Below are positions 1 to 5,294 of a stretch of 5,322 nt of DNA, in pieces; positions within the stretch are counted from its first letter, which is position 1; each line of letters begins with the position of its first letter. This DNA is from JAWOJF01 sp046481785 (GTDB taxonomy: Bacteria; Bacteroidota; Ignavibacteria; Ignavibacteriales; Ignavibacteriaceae), in NCBI GenBank assembly GCA_046481785.1, contig JAWOJF010000178.1:1-5322 (forward strand), read 5' to 3'. The translations under genes and the position numbers were made by a program. The notes under the pieces are model-generated. The model searched no databases. It was given only the letters and a program-made list of their open reading frames with translations, and was not told where the DNA came from.

Positions 1-5
1 GTAAA

Positions 6-53
6 TTAGTATTGAGATATGAGTATTTTGGTTAGTATTGAGATTTGAGTATT
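6..53. repeat. 26-base-period tandem duplication at the left edge
   Basis: Two 22-base copies at 6-27 and 32-53 are identical except for one base (A versus T). Both are built from TAGTATTGAGAT and TGAGTATT words. A further degenerate half-copy (ATTGAGTAGTGAG) follows. The copies are low in complexity and non-coding. Nothing shows a function. Such a repeat at the end of a sequence is a common place for an assembly to stop. Confidence 0.75.
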
Positions 54-69
54 GAGTAGTGAGATGTTT

Positions 70-122
70 AGAGATTACATCTTTTTTGCCTGTCCGCCGG
101 GGCGGAAAAAGATGTTATCTCT
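70..122. repeat. Long nested inverted repeat (hairpin)
   Basis: The outer arms at 70-86 and 106-122 pair over 17 positions with one mismatch (AGAGATTACATCTTTTT against its complement). Inside lies a second, GC-rich stem, TCCGC (93-97) with GCGGA (102-106). The structure is nearly symmetric and has T-rich and A-rich arms, so it could act as a bidirectional terminator. It could equally be a small mobile-type palindromic repeat like those that follow. No gene ends next to it in the window, so a terminator role is unproven. Confidence 0.6.
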
Positions 123-130
123 TTAGTCTA

Positions 131-207
131 AGGAGTGTCGCTCCTATGGAGCTTTTAAAATTGTTTTTTCCGTTTATCATCTACTAATGTATCACTCCTA
201 ACGGAGT
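131..207 (-). repeat. Degenerate palindromic repeats, inverted orientation
   Basis: Two palindromic cores are visible: GCTCC-TAT-GGAGC at 140-152, with an overlapping alternative AGGAG/CTCCT pairing at 131-145, and ACTCC-TAAC-GGAGT at 194-207. Read on the minus strand, the second core is followed by GATACATTAGTAG (181-193). That matches the flank of the forward copies further right, so these units belong to the same family in the opposite direction. Between the cores is AT-rich DNA with no open frame. Confidence 0.6.
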
Positions 208-218
208 TCCTTCCTGAT

Positions 219-390
219 GAGTTCCATAGAGCGGAACATTAATGGACATATAATATTCCCATTTTGTTTTAGCACCAGCACAGCGTAACATTAGTATATA
301 GATTATCCCGGTTTGTTTTAGCTCCAGAGGAGCGTAACATTAGTAGATATATTGCAGCCCCCATTTGGTCTTAGCTCCAGCGGAGCGGCA
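219..390 (+). repeat. Array of four degenerate ~50-base palindromic repeats
   Basis: Four copies start near 220, 271, 320 and 373, spaced 51, 49 and 53 bases apart. The core is a small palindrome: GTTCC/GGAAC at 221-237, a decayed GCACC/ACAGC at 272-284, perfect GCTCC-AGA-GGAGC at 321-333 and perfect GCTCC-AGC-GGAGC at 374-386. The first three copies have a conserved right flank, AACATTA followed by an AT-rich stretch. The last three have a left flank TTTGTTTTAG or TTGGTCTTAG. The design resembles REP-like intergenic palindromes, which in other bacteria are spread by RAYT/IS200-type transposases. No such enzyme is in this window. Confidence 0.65.
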
Positions 391-420
391 CAATTTGCAG
401 GAAGGCGAATTTCTGAATTC

Positions 421-450
421 TAAAAAAATAGTATTGCATAATAACAATCA
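421..450 (-). terminator. Weak candidate terminator downstream of the LacI-family gene
   Basis: On the minus strand, about 40 bases after the repressor stop codon, a short ATTG...CAAT stem (433-436 with 445-448) is followed by ACTA and seven T residues. The stem is only four pairs, so this is a poor intrinsic terminator. It is listed because it is the only U-tract placed where the transcript should end. Confidence 0.2.
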
Positions 451-486
451 GAAAAGTCTATGATACTTGCTGACCTAATTATGGTT

Positions 487-1533
487 TTAATGAACCGGAA
501 CCGGTTCACTTATTACTTTTGATGATTCCCTGACTACAAATTCTGTATCCAGAACTACTTTTTCGGTTGACAGCAGAATTGTAGATTCAATATTACGGAT
601 TAATATCTCCGCAGCTTTCATACCAATCTCATGCTGAGGGGCTCTTATTGTAGTAAGCGGGACAGGATAAATTTTTGCATAATAAATATCATCGTTGCCA
701 ATAATAGAAATATCATCCGGAACGCTGATATTTAATTCTTTAAGAACAGCCATTACCGCCAATGCCTGCATATCGTTAAAACATACTACGGCAGTCGGGT
801 AATCTTTTTTAGTTTTATTTTTAAAATATTCTTTGGTTTTGCAAAAGCTTTCATCATAACTGGAACCAATAGGAACAATCATATCCTGGTTGAAGACAAG
901 TGTACGTTCGCTAAAGGCATGTCTGAATCCCTCAATACGCTCCTGTGTATGAGAAGAATGCGGCGGGCCGGCAAAATGAACAATCTTTGTATGGCCGTTA
1001 TCTATCAAATATTTAACTGCTTTTTTAATAGCCCTTAAATTATCTATTGCAACCACATTTGCCTGTATTCCCTTTACATCTTCAAGAAGTACAAAAGGAT
1101 AATTGATCATCTTAAGTTTAAATAAATGTTCTATCTCAGCAGCTCCTTCTACAATCGGCGCAATTATGGTGCCTTTAATATCTTTAGTAGAAAAAAGATG
1201 AGATAATTTTTTTTCATATTCATGGTCGTTTTCAGAACTGGAAATTATAACCGAATAACCTTTGCTGTTAGCATACTCCTTCACTCCGGAAGCAATTGCA
1301 GTATAAAACGGATAGTTTAAATCTTTTATGATTATGCCTATGCTTTTATCCTGATATCCATTTTTGAGATTTCTTGCTACACCTTTTGGACGAAAGTTAA
1401 GCTCTTTCATAACTTTTAGGATAAGATCTCTGGTGGCGGGTTTAACGGTATTTTTAGCATTTATTACTGCGGAAACAGTACCTTTGGATACCCCTGCTTT
1501 TTTAGAAACATCTTCAATGGTTATTCTTTTCAT
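487..1533 (-). CDS. LacI-family transcriptional regulator
   Basis: A full-length (348 aa) LacI/GalR repressor. The N-terminal helix-turn-helix covers about residues 4-25 (TIEDVSKKAGVSKGTVSAVIN). The hinge helix (VARNLKNG, 52-59) carries leucine at position 56, the residue that wedges into the central CG of the operator in this family. The rest is a two-lobed periplasmic-binding-protein-like sugar sensor. It contains PFYTAIASGVKEYA (75-88), the ligand-lobe motif with Arg199 and Gly-Phe 202-203, FNDMQALAVM (Asp254) and IIGNDD (Asp281). These match sugar-contact positions of relatives. The ATG is supported by GGAG (1540-1543) six bases upstream and by the helix-turn-helix starting right after it. 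The gene is the last of the minus-strand set and probably controls itself through palindromes at 1569-1584 and 1635-1650. The neighbouring polyol/sugar enzymes are likely targets by inference. The effector is unknown. Confidence 0.95.
   Translation of the reverse strand: MKRITIEDVSKKAGVSKGTVSAVINAKNTVKPATRDLILKVMKELNFRPKGVARNLKNGYQDKSIGIIIKDLNYPFYTAIASGVKEYANSKGYSVIISSSENDHEYEKKLSHLFSTKDIKGTIIAPIVEGAAEIEHLFKLKMINYPFVLLEDVKGIQANVVAIDNLRAIKKAVKYLIDNGHTKIVHFAGPPHSSHTQERIEGFRHAFSERTLVFNQDMIVPIGSSYDESFCKTKEYFKNKTKKDYPTAVVCFNDMQALAVMAVLKELNISVPDDISIIGNDDIYYAKIYPVPLTTIRAPQHEIGMKAAEILIRNIESTILLSTEKVVLDTEFVVRESSKVISEPVPVH
491..508. promoter_or_regulatory. Perfect CCGG palindrome at the end of the repressor gene
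   Basis: TGAACCGG and CCGGTTCA form a perfect 8-base inverted repeat separated by AA. Within it, GAACCGGTTC (498-507) is a 10-base palindrome with a central CG, the layout of a LacI-family operator core. It overlaps the last codons (EPVPVH) and part of it resembles the ACGGTT core of the operator at 1569-1584. It could be a secondary operator, an RNA hairpin at the 3' end (no U-tract follows), or chance from a repetitive C-terminal codon pattern. Confidence 0.35.
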
Positions 1534-1546
1534 TAGGTTCTCCGGT

Positions 1547-1564
1547 ATCCCGTATGTCCGGGAT
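1547..1564 (-). promoter_or_regulatory. Leader hairpin next to the repressor's ribosome binding site
   Basis: ATCCCG (1547-1552) and CGGGAT (1559-1564) form a perfect 6-base GC-rich stem with a 6-base loop. It lies in the 5' leader of the LacI-family transcript, three bases before the GGAG ribosome binding site at 1540-1543. It stands out in an otherwise very AT-rich intergenic region. It could tune translation or mRNA stability. No U-tract follows, so it is not a terminator. Confidence 0.4.
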
Positions 1565-1568
1565 CCTT

Positions 1569-1584
1569 ATTAAAACGGTTTAAT
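1569..1584. promoter_or_regulatory. Putative LacI-family operator O1
   Basis: ATTAAAACGGTTTAAT is a 16-base palindrome with a central CG and one mismatched pair. This is the size, symmetry and centre expected for a LacI-family operator. It lies 36 bases upstream of the repressor start codon, inside the likely transcript leader. It shares the half-site ATTAAAACG with the second palindrome at 1635-1650 read on the minus strand. Binding by the product of the adjacent gene is inferred. Confidence 0.6.
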
Positions 1585-1634
1585 TTTTTAATAACACTAA
1601 TTAAAGATATTATTTGGGGATGCAAAAATCAACA

Positions 1635-1650
1635 ATTCTAACGTTTTAAT
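1635..1650. promoter_or_regulatory. Putative LacI-family operator O2
   Basis: ATTCTAACGTTTTAAT is a 16-base palindrome with a central CG and two mismatched pairs. Its minus-strand reading begins ATTAAAACG, identical to one half of the operator at 1569-1584. The two centres are 66 bases apart, about six helical turns, which would allow looping by a tetrameric or paired repressor. It lies just downstream of a possible -10 element at 1658-1663, a position where binding would block transcription start. Confidence 0.5.
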
Positions 1651-1657
1651 CTTGGTT

Positions 1658-1663
1658 TTTATA
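1658..1663 (-). promoter_or_regulatory. Possible -10 element for the repressor gene
   Basis: On the minus strand this reads TATAAA, five of six matches to TATAAT. No good -35 hexamer lies 16-18 bases upstream, and the Bacteroidota-type TAnnTTTG element was not found in exact form. The best support is position: the putative operator O2 starts eight bases downstream, over the expected start point. The whole intergenic region is AT-rich, so chance matches are common. Confidence 0.25.
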
Positions 1664-1708
1664 CAATTGAAAAAACTATGAAATGTACAAAAACAAAATT
1701 TACACATT

Positions 1709-1745
1709 GAAAATAATAGTTAATAAATTTTTTTTAACAATTTTC
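1709..1745 (-). terminator. AT-rich stem-loop directly after the aldo/keto reductase stop
   Basis: Nested inverted repeats begin at the base after the stop codon: GAAAAT (1709-1714) with ATTTTC (1740-1745), and inside them GTTAA (1719-1723) with TTAAC (1734-1738). In the minus-strand transcript the inner stem is followed by UAUUAUUUUC. The stems are almost entirely A-U, so this would be a weak terminator or a 3'-end processing or stability structure. It would separate the enzyme operon from the repressor gene. Confidence 0.35.
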
Positions 1746-2729
1746 TTACCAATAAAAATGAACACCATTCCTGATATATCTGTTATATATATCACTTACT
1801 CCGGCCATTGTCTCACTGGTAAGCGGAGGCAATAATTGTGCATTAATATTTTCTTCAGCCTGCTCTTTTCTTTTTGCTCCGGGTATAGCACAGGATACTG
1901 CATCAAACATTAATATCCATTTTAAAGCAAACTGTGCTAATGTAATACCGGGGGGACAAACAGCTTTCACTTCTTCAACAGCTTTAAGGCTAAGATCATA
2001 ATCAACCCCGGAAAAAGTTTCACCCCTGTCAAATGCTTCTCCATGCCTGTTAAAGTTCCTATGATCATCAGCTTCAAATTTTGAATCCTTTTTTAACTTA
2101 CCTGTTAATAACCCTGAAGCCAAAGGAACCCTGGCAATAATTCCTACCTGCCTCTTTTTTGCCTGTTCAAAAAATAATTCTGAAGGACGGTGACGGAACA
2201 TGTTAAAAATAATCTGAACACTCTGGACATTTGGAAATTCGATAGCTTTTAATCCTTCTTCAACTTTTTCAACACTTACCCCATAAAAGCGAAGCTTACC
2301 ATCTTTTACAAGATCATCAAGTATCTCAAACACTTCAGGCATGTAATAAACAGTTGTTGGAGGACAATGAAGCTGCAGTAAATCAATTGCATCAGCGTTA
2401 AGGTTTTTAAGGCTTCGTTCGATAAATGAAGTTAAATTTTTCCGGTTATATCCTTCTGCAGTATGAGGATTTAAACGCCTGCCTGCTTTGGTTGCTACAT
2501 AAAATTTTTCTTTACGCTCTTTACGGAGTTTGGCAATAAGCTGTTCACTATGCCCATCGCCGTAAACATCGGCGGTATCAATAAAATTTACTCCCATATC
2601 CAATGCCTTATTGAGGGCATCAAGAGAATTTTTATCATCAACGCTCCCCCATGTTCCGCCTATTGCCCAGGCGCCAAAACTTATTTCAGAAACTTCCCAC
2701 CCTGTACGTCCGAGTTTTCGGTATTTCAT
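1746..2729 (-). CDS. Aldo/keto reductase
   Basis: A complete 327-residue aldo/keto reductase, a cytoplasmic (alpha/beta)8-barrel enzyme that interconverts carbonyls and alcohols with NAD(P)H. The family opening MKYRKLGRTGWEVSEISFG is present. The catalytic tetrad can be placed at Asp51 and Tyr56 (NFIDTADVYG), Lys81 (VATKAG) and His121 (LLQLHCPP). RVPLASGLLTGKL (200-212) and IPGAKRKEQAEEN (282-294) form the typical C-terminal cofactor-binding segment. The ATG has GGAG (2737-2740) seven bases upstream, overlapping a short TTAAC-n4-GTTAA repeat. It follows the polyol dehydrogenase by 64 bases and is probably co-transcribed with it. Given the neighbours, a sugar aldehyde or ketose is a reasonable substrate, but this family is too broad to assign one. 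Confidence 0.92.
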   Translation of the reverse strand: MKYRKLGRTGWEVSEISFGAWAIGGTWGSVDDKNSLDALNKALDMGVNFIDTADVYGDGHSEQLIAKLRKERKEKFYVATKAGRRLNPHTAEGYNRKNLTSFIERSLKNLNADAIDLLQLHCPPTTVYYMPEVFEILDDLVKDGKLRFYGVSVEKVEEGLKAIEFPNVQSVQIIFNMFRHRPSELFFEQAKKRQVGIIARVPLASGLLTGKLKKDSKFEADDHRNFNRHGEAFDRGETFSGVDYDLSLKAVEEVKAVCPPGITLAQFALKWILMFDAVSCAIPGAKRKEQAEENINAQLLPPLTSETMAGVSDIYNRYIRNGVHFYW

Positions 2730-2793
2730 TAATTAACTCCGGTTAAATCTTATTATTTTTCTTGAAAGTAGACTATACATAAAGCTTAATGGT

Positions 2794-3849
2794 TTAAAAT
2801 TTAATTAGTGCTTTAATAACTTCATCTTTATAATTTGCCACAATATCAAATGCCCGTGCTGTTTCTTCTAAAGAGAATCTGTGTGTTATCATAAATTCAG
2901 GAGACCACTTCCCTGCTGATGTTAAATCAATTACCGGCTGAACTGAATTATTCTGTCTCCGAACATTCTGAATAGTAATTTCTTTCCGCCTGATTTTACT
3001 TATATCAAAAGATACTTTGTCAGTTTCAGGTATCCCCACTATCAGCAGCAGGCCGCCCGGTTTTAATATATCAACTGCCTGATCCAGTGCTTCCTGCTTA
3101 CCACAGCATTCAAACACAACATCAAAATTTCCGGGATTTATTTTATTTAAAGTCTTAACAATATCCTCTTTATGCGGATTGCCTGCCCAGACAGCACCGG
3201 CTATTTTTGCTCTGCTCAGCCTGTAATCAAGAAGATCAGTAATATAAATGTTTTTATAACCGGCAGTTTGAAGCGACAACATAGTACCAAGTCCGATTGG
3301 GCCTGCACCAAGCACGGCAATATTTATATCAGCATCTTTTGAAGATGCCGGTTTATAATCTTTTAAAAACCGGGATGCATAGTAACCTATTGATAATGGT
3401 TCAACCAATGCCGCCATCTCACTGTTAATTGATTCAGGCACTGTGAAACAATTCCGCGCAGGCATAACAATGTACTCGGCAAGACATCCGTCTGTTTGTC
3501 CCGGGCAGCCAAGAAATTTTTGGTTTAGACAGGTATGCTCCCTTCCGGATAAACACTGTGAACATTTATGGCAGGATAAAGCAGGTTCCACAGCTACAAG
3601 ATCACCGGGTTTCAGGTCTTTAACATTCCTTCCTGTTTCAACAACTACCGCTGAACATTCATGGCCAATAGTAAAAGGAAAGTCTATAACCTGGTCACCT
3701 ATTCTTCCTTCATTATAATAATGTATATCAGAGCCGCAAACTCCAACAGTATCTACCTTAAGAAGCACATCATCATCATTGTGCAGCACCGGTCGCGGTA
3801 CATCAATAATTTCAAATTGTTTTATTCCGTTTAAAGCTACTTTTTTCAT
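2794..3849 (-). CDS. Zinc-dependent polyol dehydrogenase (sorbitol/xylitol dehydrogenase type)
   Basis: A complete 351-residue medium-chain dehydrogenase with all expected ligands. The catalytic zinc site is Cys38, His63, Glu64 (GHE) and Glu150 (VEPLS). The structural zinc site is Cys93, Cys96, Cys99 and Cys107. The NAD-binding fold has GAGPIG at 181-186 and an acidic Asp205 at the end of the second strand, favouring NAD over NADP. The segment VCGSDIHYYNEGRIGD (37-52) is characteristic of the sorbitol/L-iditol and xylitol dehydrogenase branch, so the likely reaction is polyol + NAD to ketose + NADH in the cytoplasm. The start lies 18 bases after the phosphatase stop, a tight operon spacing. 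Its ribosome binding site is weak, so translational coupling is possible. Threonine dehydrogenase and other sugar-alcohol dehydrogenases are less likely alternatives. Confidence 0.92.
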   Translation of the reverse strand: MKKVALNGIKQFEIIDVPRPVLHNDDDVLLKVDTVGVCGSDIHYYNEGRIGDQVIDFPFTIGHECSAVVVETGRNVKDLKPGDLVAVEPALSCHKCSQCLSGREHTCLNQKFLGCPGQTDGCLAEYIVMPARNCFTVPESINSEMAALVEPLSIGYYASRFLKDYKPASSKDADINIAVLGAGPIGLGTMLSLQTAGYKNIYITDLLDYRLSRAKIAGAVWAGNPHKEDIVKTLNKINPGNFDVVFECCGKQEALDQAVDILKPGGLLLIVGIPETDKVSFDISKIRRKEITIQNVRRQNNSVQPVIDLTSAGKWSPEFMITHRFSLEETARAFDIVANYKDEVIKALIKF

Positions 3850-3867
3850 TGTAATTTTCTTATCCTG

Positions 3868-4449
3868 TTAAATAAATTTTCTTACATCAACCGTTTTCAT
3901 CCCTGCATTAACTGCTGCTTCAAGCCCCGGATCTCCATCCTCAAATACAATACATAACTCAGGTGGAACATTTAATTTTTTTGCCGCTGCAATAAAAATA
4001 TCCGGTGCTGGTTTTGGTTTAAAGGGATCATTTGCAGTAAGGATAGTTTGAAATAAATTATAAATCCCGGTTACCTCCAGTTCTTTATGAACGATATTTT
4101 TTACACTTCCTGAAACCACAGCAAGGGGTAATTTATTATAATAGCTTTTTGCAATTTTAACAACCGGCTCTATAGGTATTACGGTATTTATATTATCCAT
4201 AAAATATTTATGTTTTTCCGATACTATATCATCCGGGTTAAGATCAGTTCCAAATGTCTTATTATAAAGATCAATTATTTCAATTTCCTTCATTCCTTTT
4301 AATGAATAAAGAAAATCATAATTATATACCGTCTCAAATATTTTAAAAGCTTCCTCCCATGCCTTCATGTGAAGAGGCATAGAATCTACAAGGGTTCCGT
4401 CGCAGTCAAATATTAATGCTGCGGTATTTTTATTTATTTCAGTATTCAT
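3868..4449 (-). CDS. HAD-superfamily sugar-phosphate phosphatase, YqaB/beta-phosphoglucomutase-like
   Basis: A complete 193-residue HAD hydrolase. Motif I is DCDGTLVDS with nucleophile Asp15 and acid/base Asp17. A small helical cap follows at about residues 25-90. Motif II is Ser113 (VVSGS), motif III Lys146 (KPAPD) and motif IV Glu170-Asp171 (VFEDGDPGLEAA). Length, motif IV and the final TVDVRKFI recall E. coli YqaB, a fructose-1-phosphate/6-phosphogluconate phosphatase whose C-terminus is VDVRLL (from memory, not an alignment run). Dephosphorylation of a sugar or polyol phosphate is therefore likely. A beta-phosphoglucomutase is possible but the cap is short of firm evidence for it. The gene sits 21 bases after the secreted-protein gene and 18 before the polyol dehydrogenase. 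No GGAG precedes the ATG. Confidence 0.88.
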   Translation of the reverse strand: MNTEINKNTAALIFDCDGTLVDSMPLHMKAWEEAFKIFETVYNYDFLYSLKGMKEIEIIDLYNKTFGTDLNPDDIVSEKHKYFMDNINTVIPIEPVVKIAKSYYNKLPLAVVSGSVKNIVHKELEVTGIYNLFQTILTANDPFKPKPAPDIFIAAAKKLNVPPELCIVFEDGDPGLEAAVNAGMKTVDVRKFI

Positions 4450-4470
4450 AAAATTTACAGTACCGGTATT

Positions 4471-5199
4471 TTATTTTATCAGCAGCATCTTGTTCGTCTG
4501 CCGGAATTTATTAGCAGTAATACTATAAAAATAAACACCGCTCGGAAGATAATCATTGCCGGAGGCAGTAAACTCAACAGAATGTGTTCCCGGATCTTTT
4601 ATCTCATTTATGAGAGTTTTAATCTCTCTCCCCAGCATATCATAAACAATAATCTTCACAGCAGCTCTTTCGGGAAGTGTATATGTAATATTTGTTGAGG
4701 GATTAAACGGATTAGGATAATTCTGCACTAATGAATATTTATTGGGAGCCGATGAATTTACAATTTCAATACCCGTAGCAATATCAGTAGCACCGGGTGA
4801 GCCGTTTATTGCTCCCGACCTTATCCAGTATTCCGCAAGATTTGGATCACCATTACCATTAATATCTTTTGAAACAATGGAATAACCTTCACCGTCGGCC
4901 TCTTCTGGCCATGGAGAAGAATCATCATAACTGAATGAAAAAATTGTATCGCCTGCAGCATTAACCAAAACAATAATTTCACCGCCGTTATCAAGCTGTC
5001 CATCATACTCTCCCAAAGGCATAAAATTATAGAGCCTGTTAAATTCGGCACTATTGGAAGCAAGGACTATGTATGCTCCGGGTATAATTGTTGTATCTCC
5101 AAACGTGTAATCAATTCCATCAACAAAAGATATCCCGTTCATATTTATTTCCTGGTCTCCGGTATTTTTTAATTCAATAAATTCTAACTCAGATGCCGG
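4471..5199 (-). CDS. Lamin-tail-domain secreted protein with T9SS sorting domain, 5'-truncated
   Basis: This is the C-terminal ~243 residues of a larger secreted protein. The ATG at 5140-5142 is not the true start. The frame continues upstream with residues reading LPASELEFIELKNTGDQEIN, the start of a lamin-tail domain, and only meets a stop at 5209-5211. Counting from that internal Met, the lamin-tail domain runs to about residue 115 (VLASNSAEF, DNGGEIIVLV, SPGATD). A type A sorting domain fills about 139-223: QNYPNPFNPST, VYDMLGREIKTL, LPSGVYFYSI and the final KMLLIK. Proteins of this type are exported through Sec, then secreted or attached to the outer surface by T9SS. The N-terminal part, including signal peptide and any enzyme domain, is missing because the sequence changes abruptly near 5190-5202. 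Its catalytic role is therefore unknown. Confidence 0.9.
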   Translation of the reverse strand, partial: PASELEFIELKNTGDQEINMNGISFVDGIDYTFGDTTIIPGAYIVLASNSAEFNRLYNFMPLGEYDGQLDNGGEIIVLVNAAGDTIFSFSYDDSSPWPEEADGEGYSIVSKDINGNGDPNLAEYWIRSGAINGSPGATDIATGIEIVNSSAPNKYSLVQNYPNPFNPSTNITYTLPERAAVKIIVYDMLGREIKTLINEIKDPGTHSVEFTASGNDYLPSGVYFYSITANKFRQTNKMLLIK

Positions 5200-5204
5200 A
5201 AGAC
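5188..5204. other. Junction between two unrelated truncated genes
   Basis: Minus-strand lamin-tail coding sequence is convincing up to about 5190-5199. + strand L9 coding sequence is convincing from about 5193-5202 onward. No intergenic DNA, start codon or ribosome binding site for either gene lies between them, so both have lost their 5' parts at the same point. A chimeric join in the assembly is the simplest explanation, and a genuine rearrangement is the alternative. Confidence 0.75.
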
Positions 5205-5294
5205 CAGATCAAGGAAGTCGGCAAGTACGTGGCTGTTGTCAGGCTTCACAGGGAAGTAAAGGTTGATGTAGACTTTGAGATTATTGCCGAATAA
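5193..5294 (+). CDS. rplI: Ribosomal protein L9, C-terminal fragment (5'-truncated)
   Basis: The + strand frame ending at TAA 5292-5294 encodes about 33 residues beginning MPEDQIKEVGKY and ending VDFEIIAE. The pattern IK-x-x-G, then V-x-LHREV, then a final AE matches the C-terminal domain of L9. It lines up without gaps with the end of E. coli L9 as I recall it (TTGEHEV...HSEV...VNVVAE). The first ~110 residues are absent because of the junction at about 5190-5202, and the ATG at 5193 is not a real start. GC is 46/99 over 5196-5294, richer than the surrounding minus-strand genes, with many G/C-ending codons. The tail AGAAAAGGA at 5314-5322 looks like a ribosome binding site for a next gene beyond the window. 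Confidence 0.8.
   Translation: MPEDQIKEVGKYVAVVRLHREVKVDVDFEIIAE

Noticed and set aside
146..187. Short + strand frame of 13 codons starting ATGGAGC
   Set aside because: The ATG falls within the palindromic repeat and the frame is too short and unsupported to be a gene.
131..390. Possible CRISPR array
   Set aside because: The units are degenerate, occur in both orientations, and the intervening sequences are similar to each other rather than unique spacers. No cas gene is present.
407..420. GAATT/AATTC inverted repeat
   Set aside because: It is only five A/T-rich pairs, expected by chance in DNA of this composition, and not placed at any gene feature.
1364..1573. Open frame of 69 codons on the + strand
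   Set aside because: It lies antisense to the N-terminal part of the LacI-family gene, has no recognisable protein pattern and spans the regulatory region; it is a shadow frame.
2550..2732. Open frame of 60 codons on the + strand
   Set aside because: It is antisense to the well-supported aldo/keto reductase and shows no family features.
2731..2748. TTAAC-n4-GTTAA repeat as a third LacI operator before the aldo/keto reductase
   Set aside because: It lacks a symmetric central CG, the inner bases do not pair, and it overlaps the GGAG ribosome binding site, which explains part of the sequence.
2781..2814. AAAGC/GCTTT pairing around the polyol dehydrogenase stop as a terminator
   Set aside because: The five-pair stem has a loop of over 20 bases and no U-tract follows, so it is not a credible terminator.
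3443..3718. Open frame of 91 codons on the + strand
   Set aside because: It is antisense to the zinc-binding region of the polyol dehydrogenase, and its composition follows from that gene's codons.
4821..5063. Open frame of 80 codons on the minus strand in another frame
   Set aside because: It overlaps the lamin-tail/T9SS frame, which has clear domain motifs; the alternative translation is hydrophobic low-information sequence.
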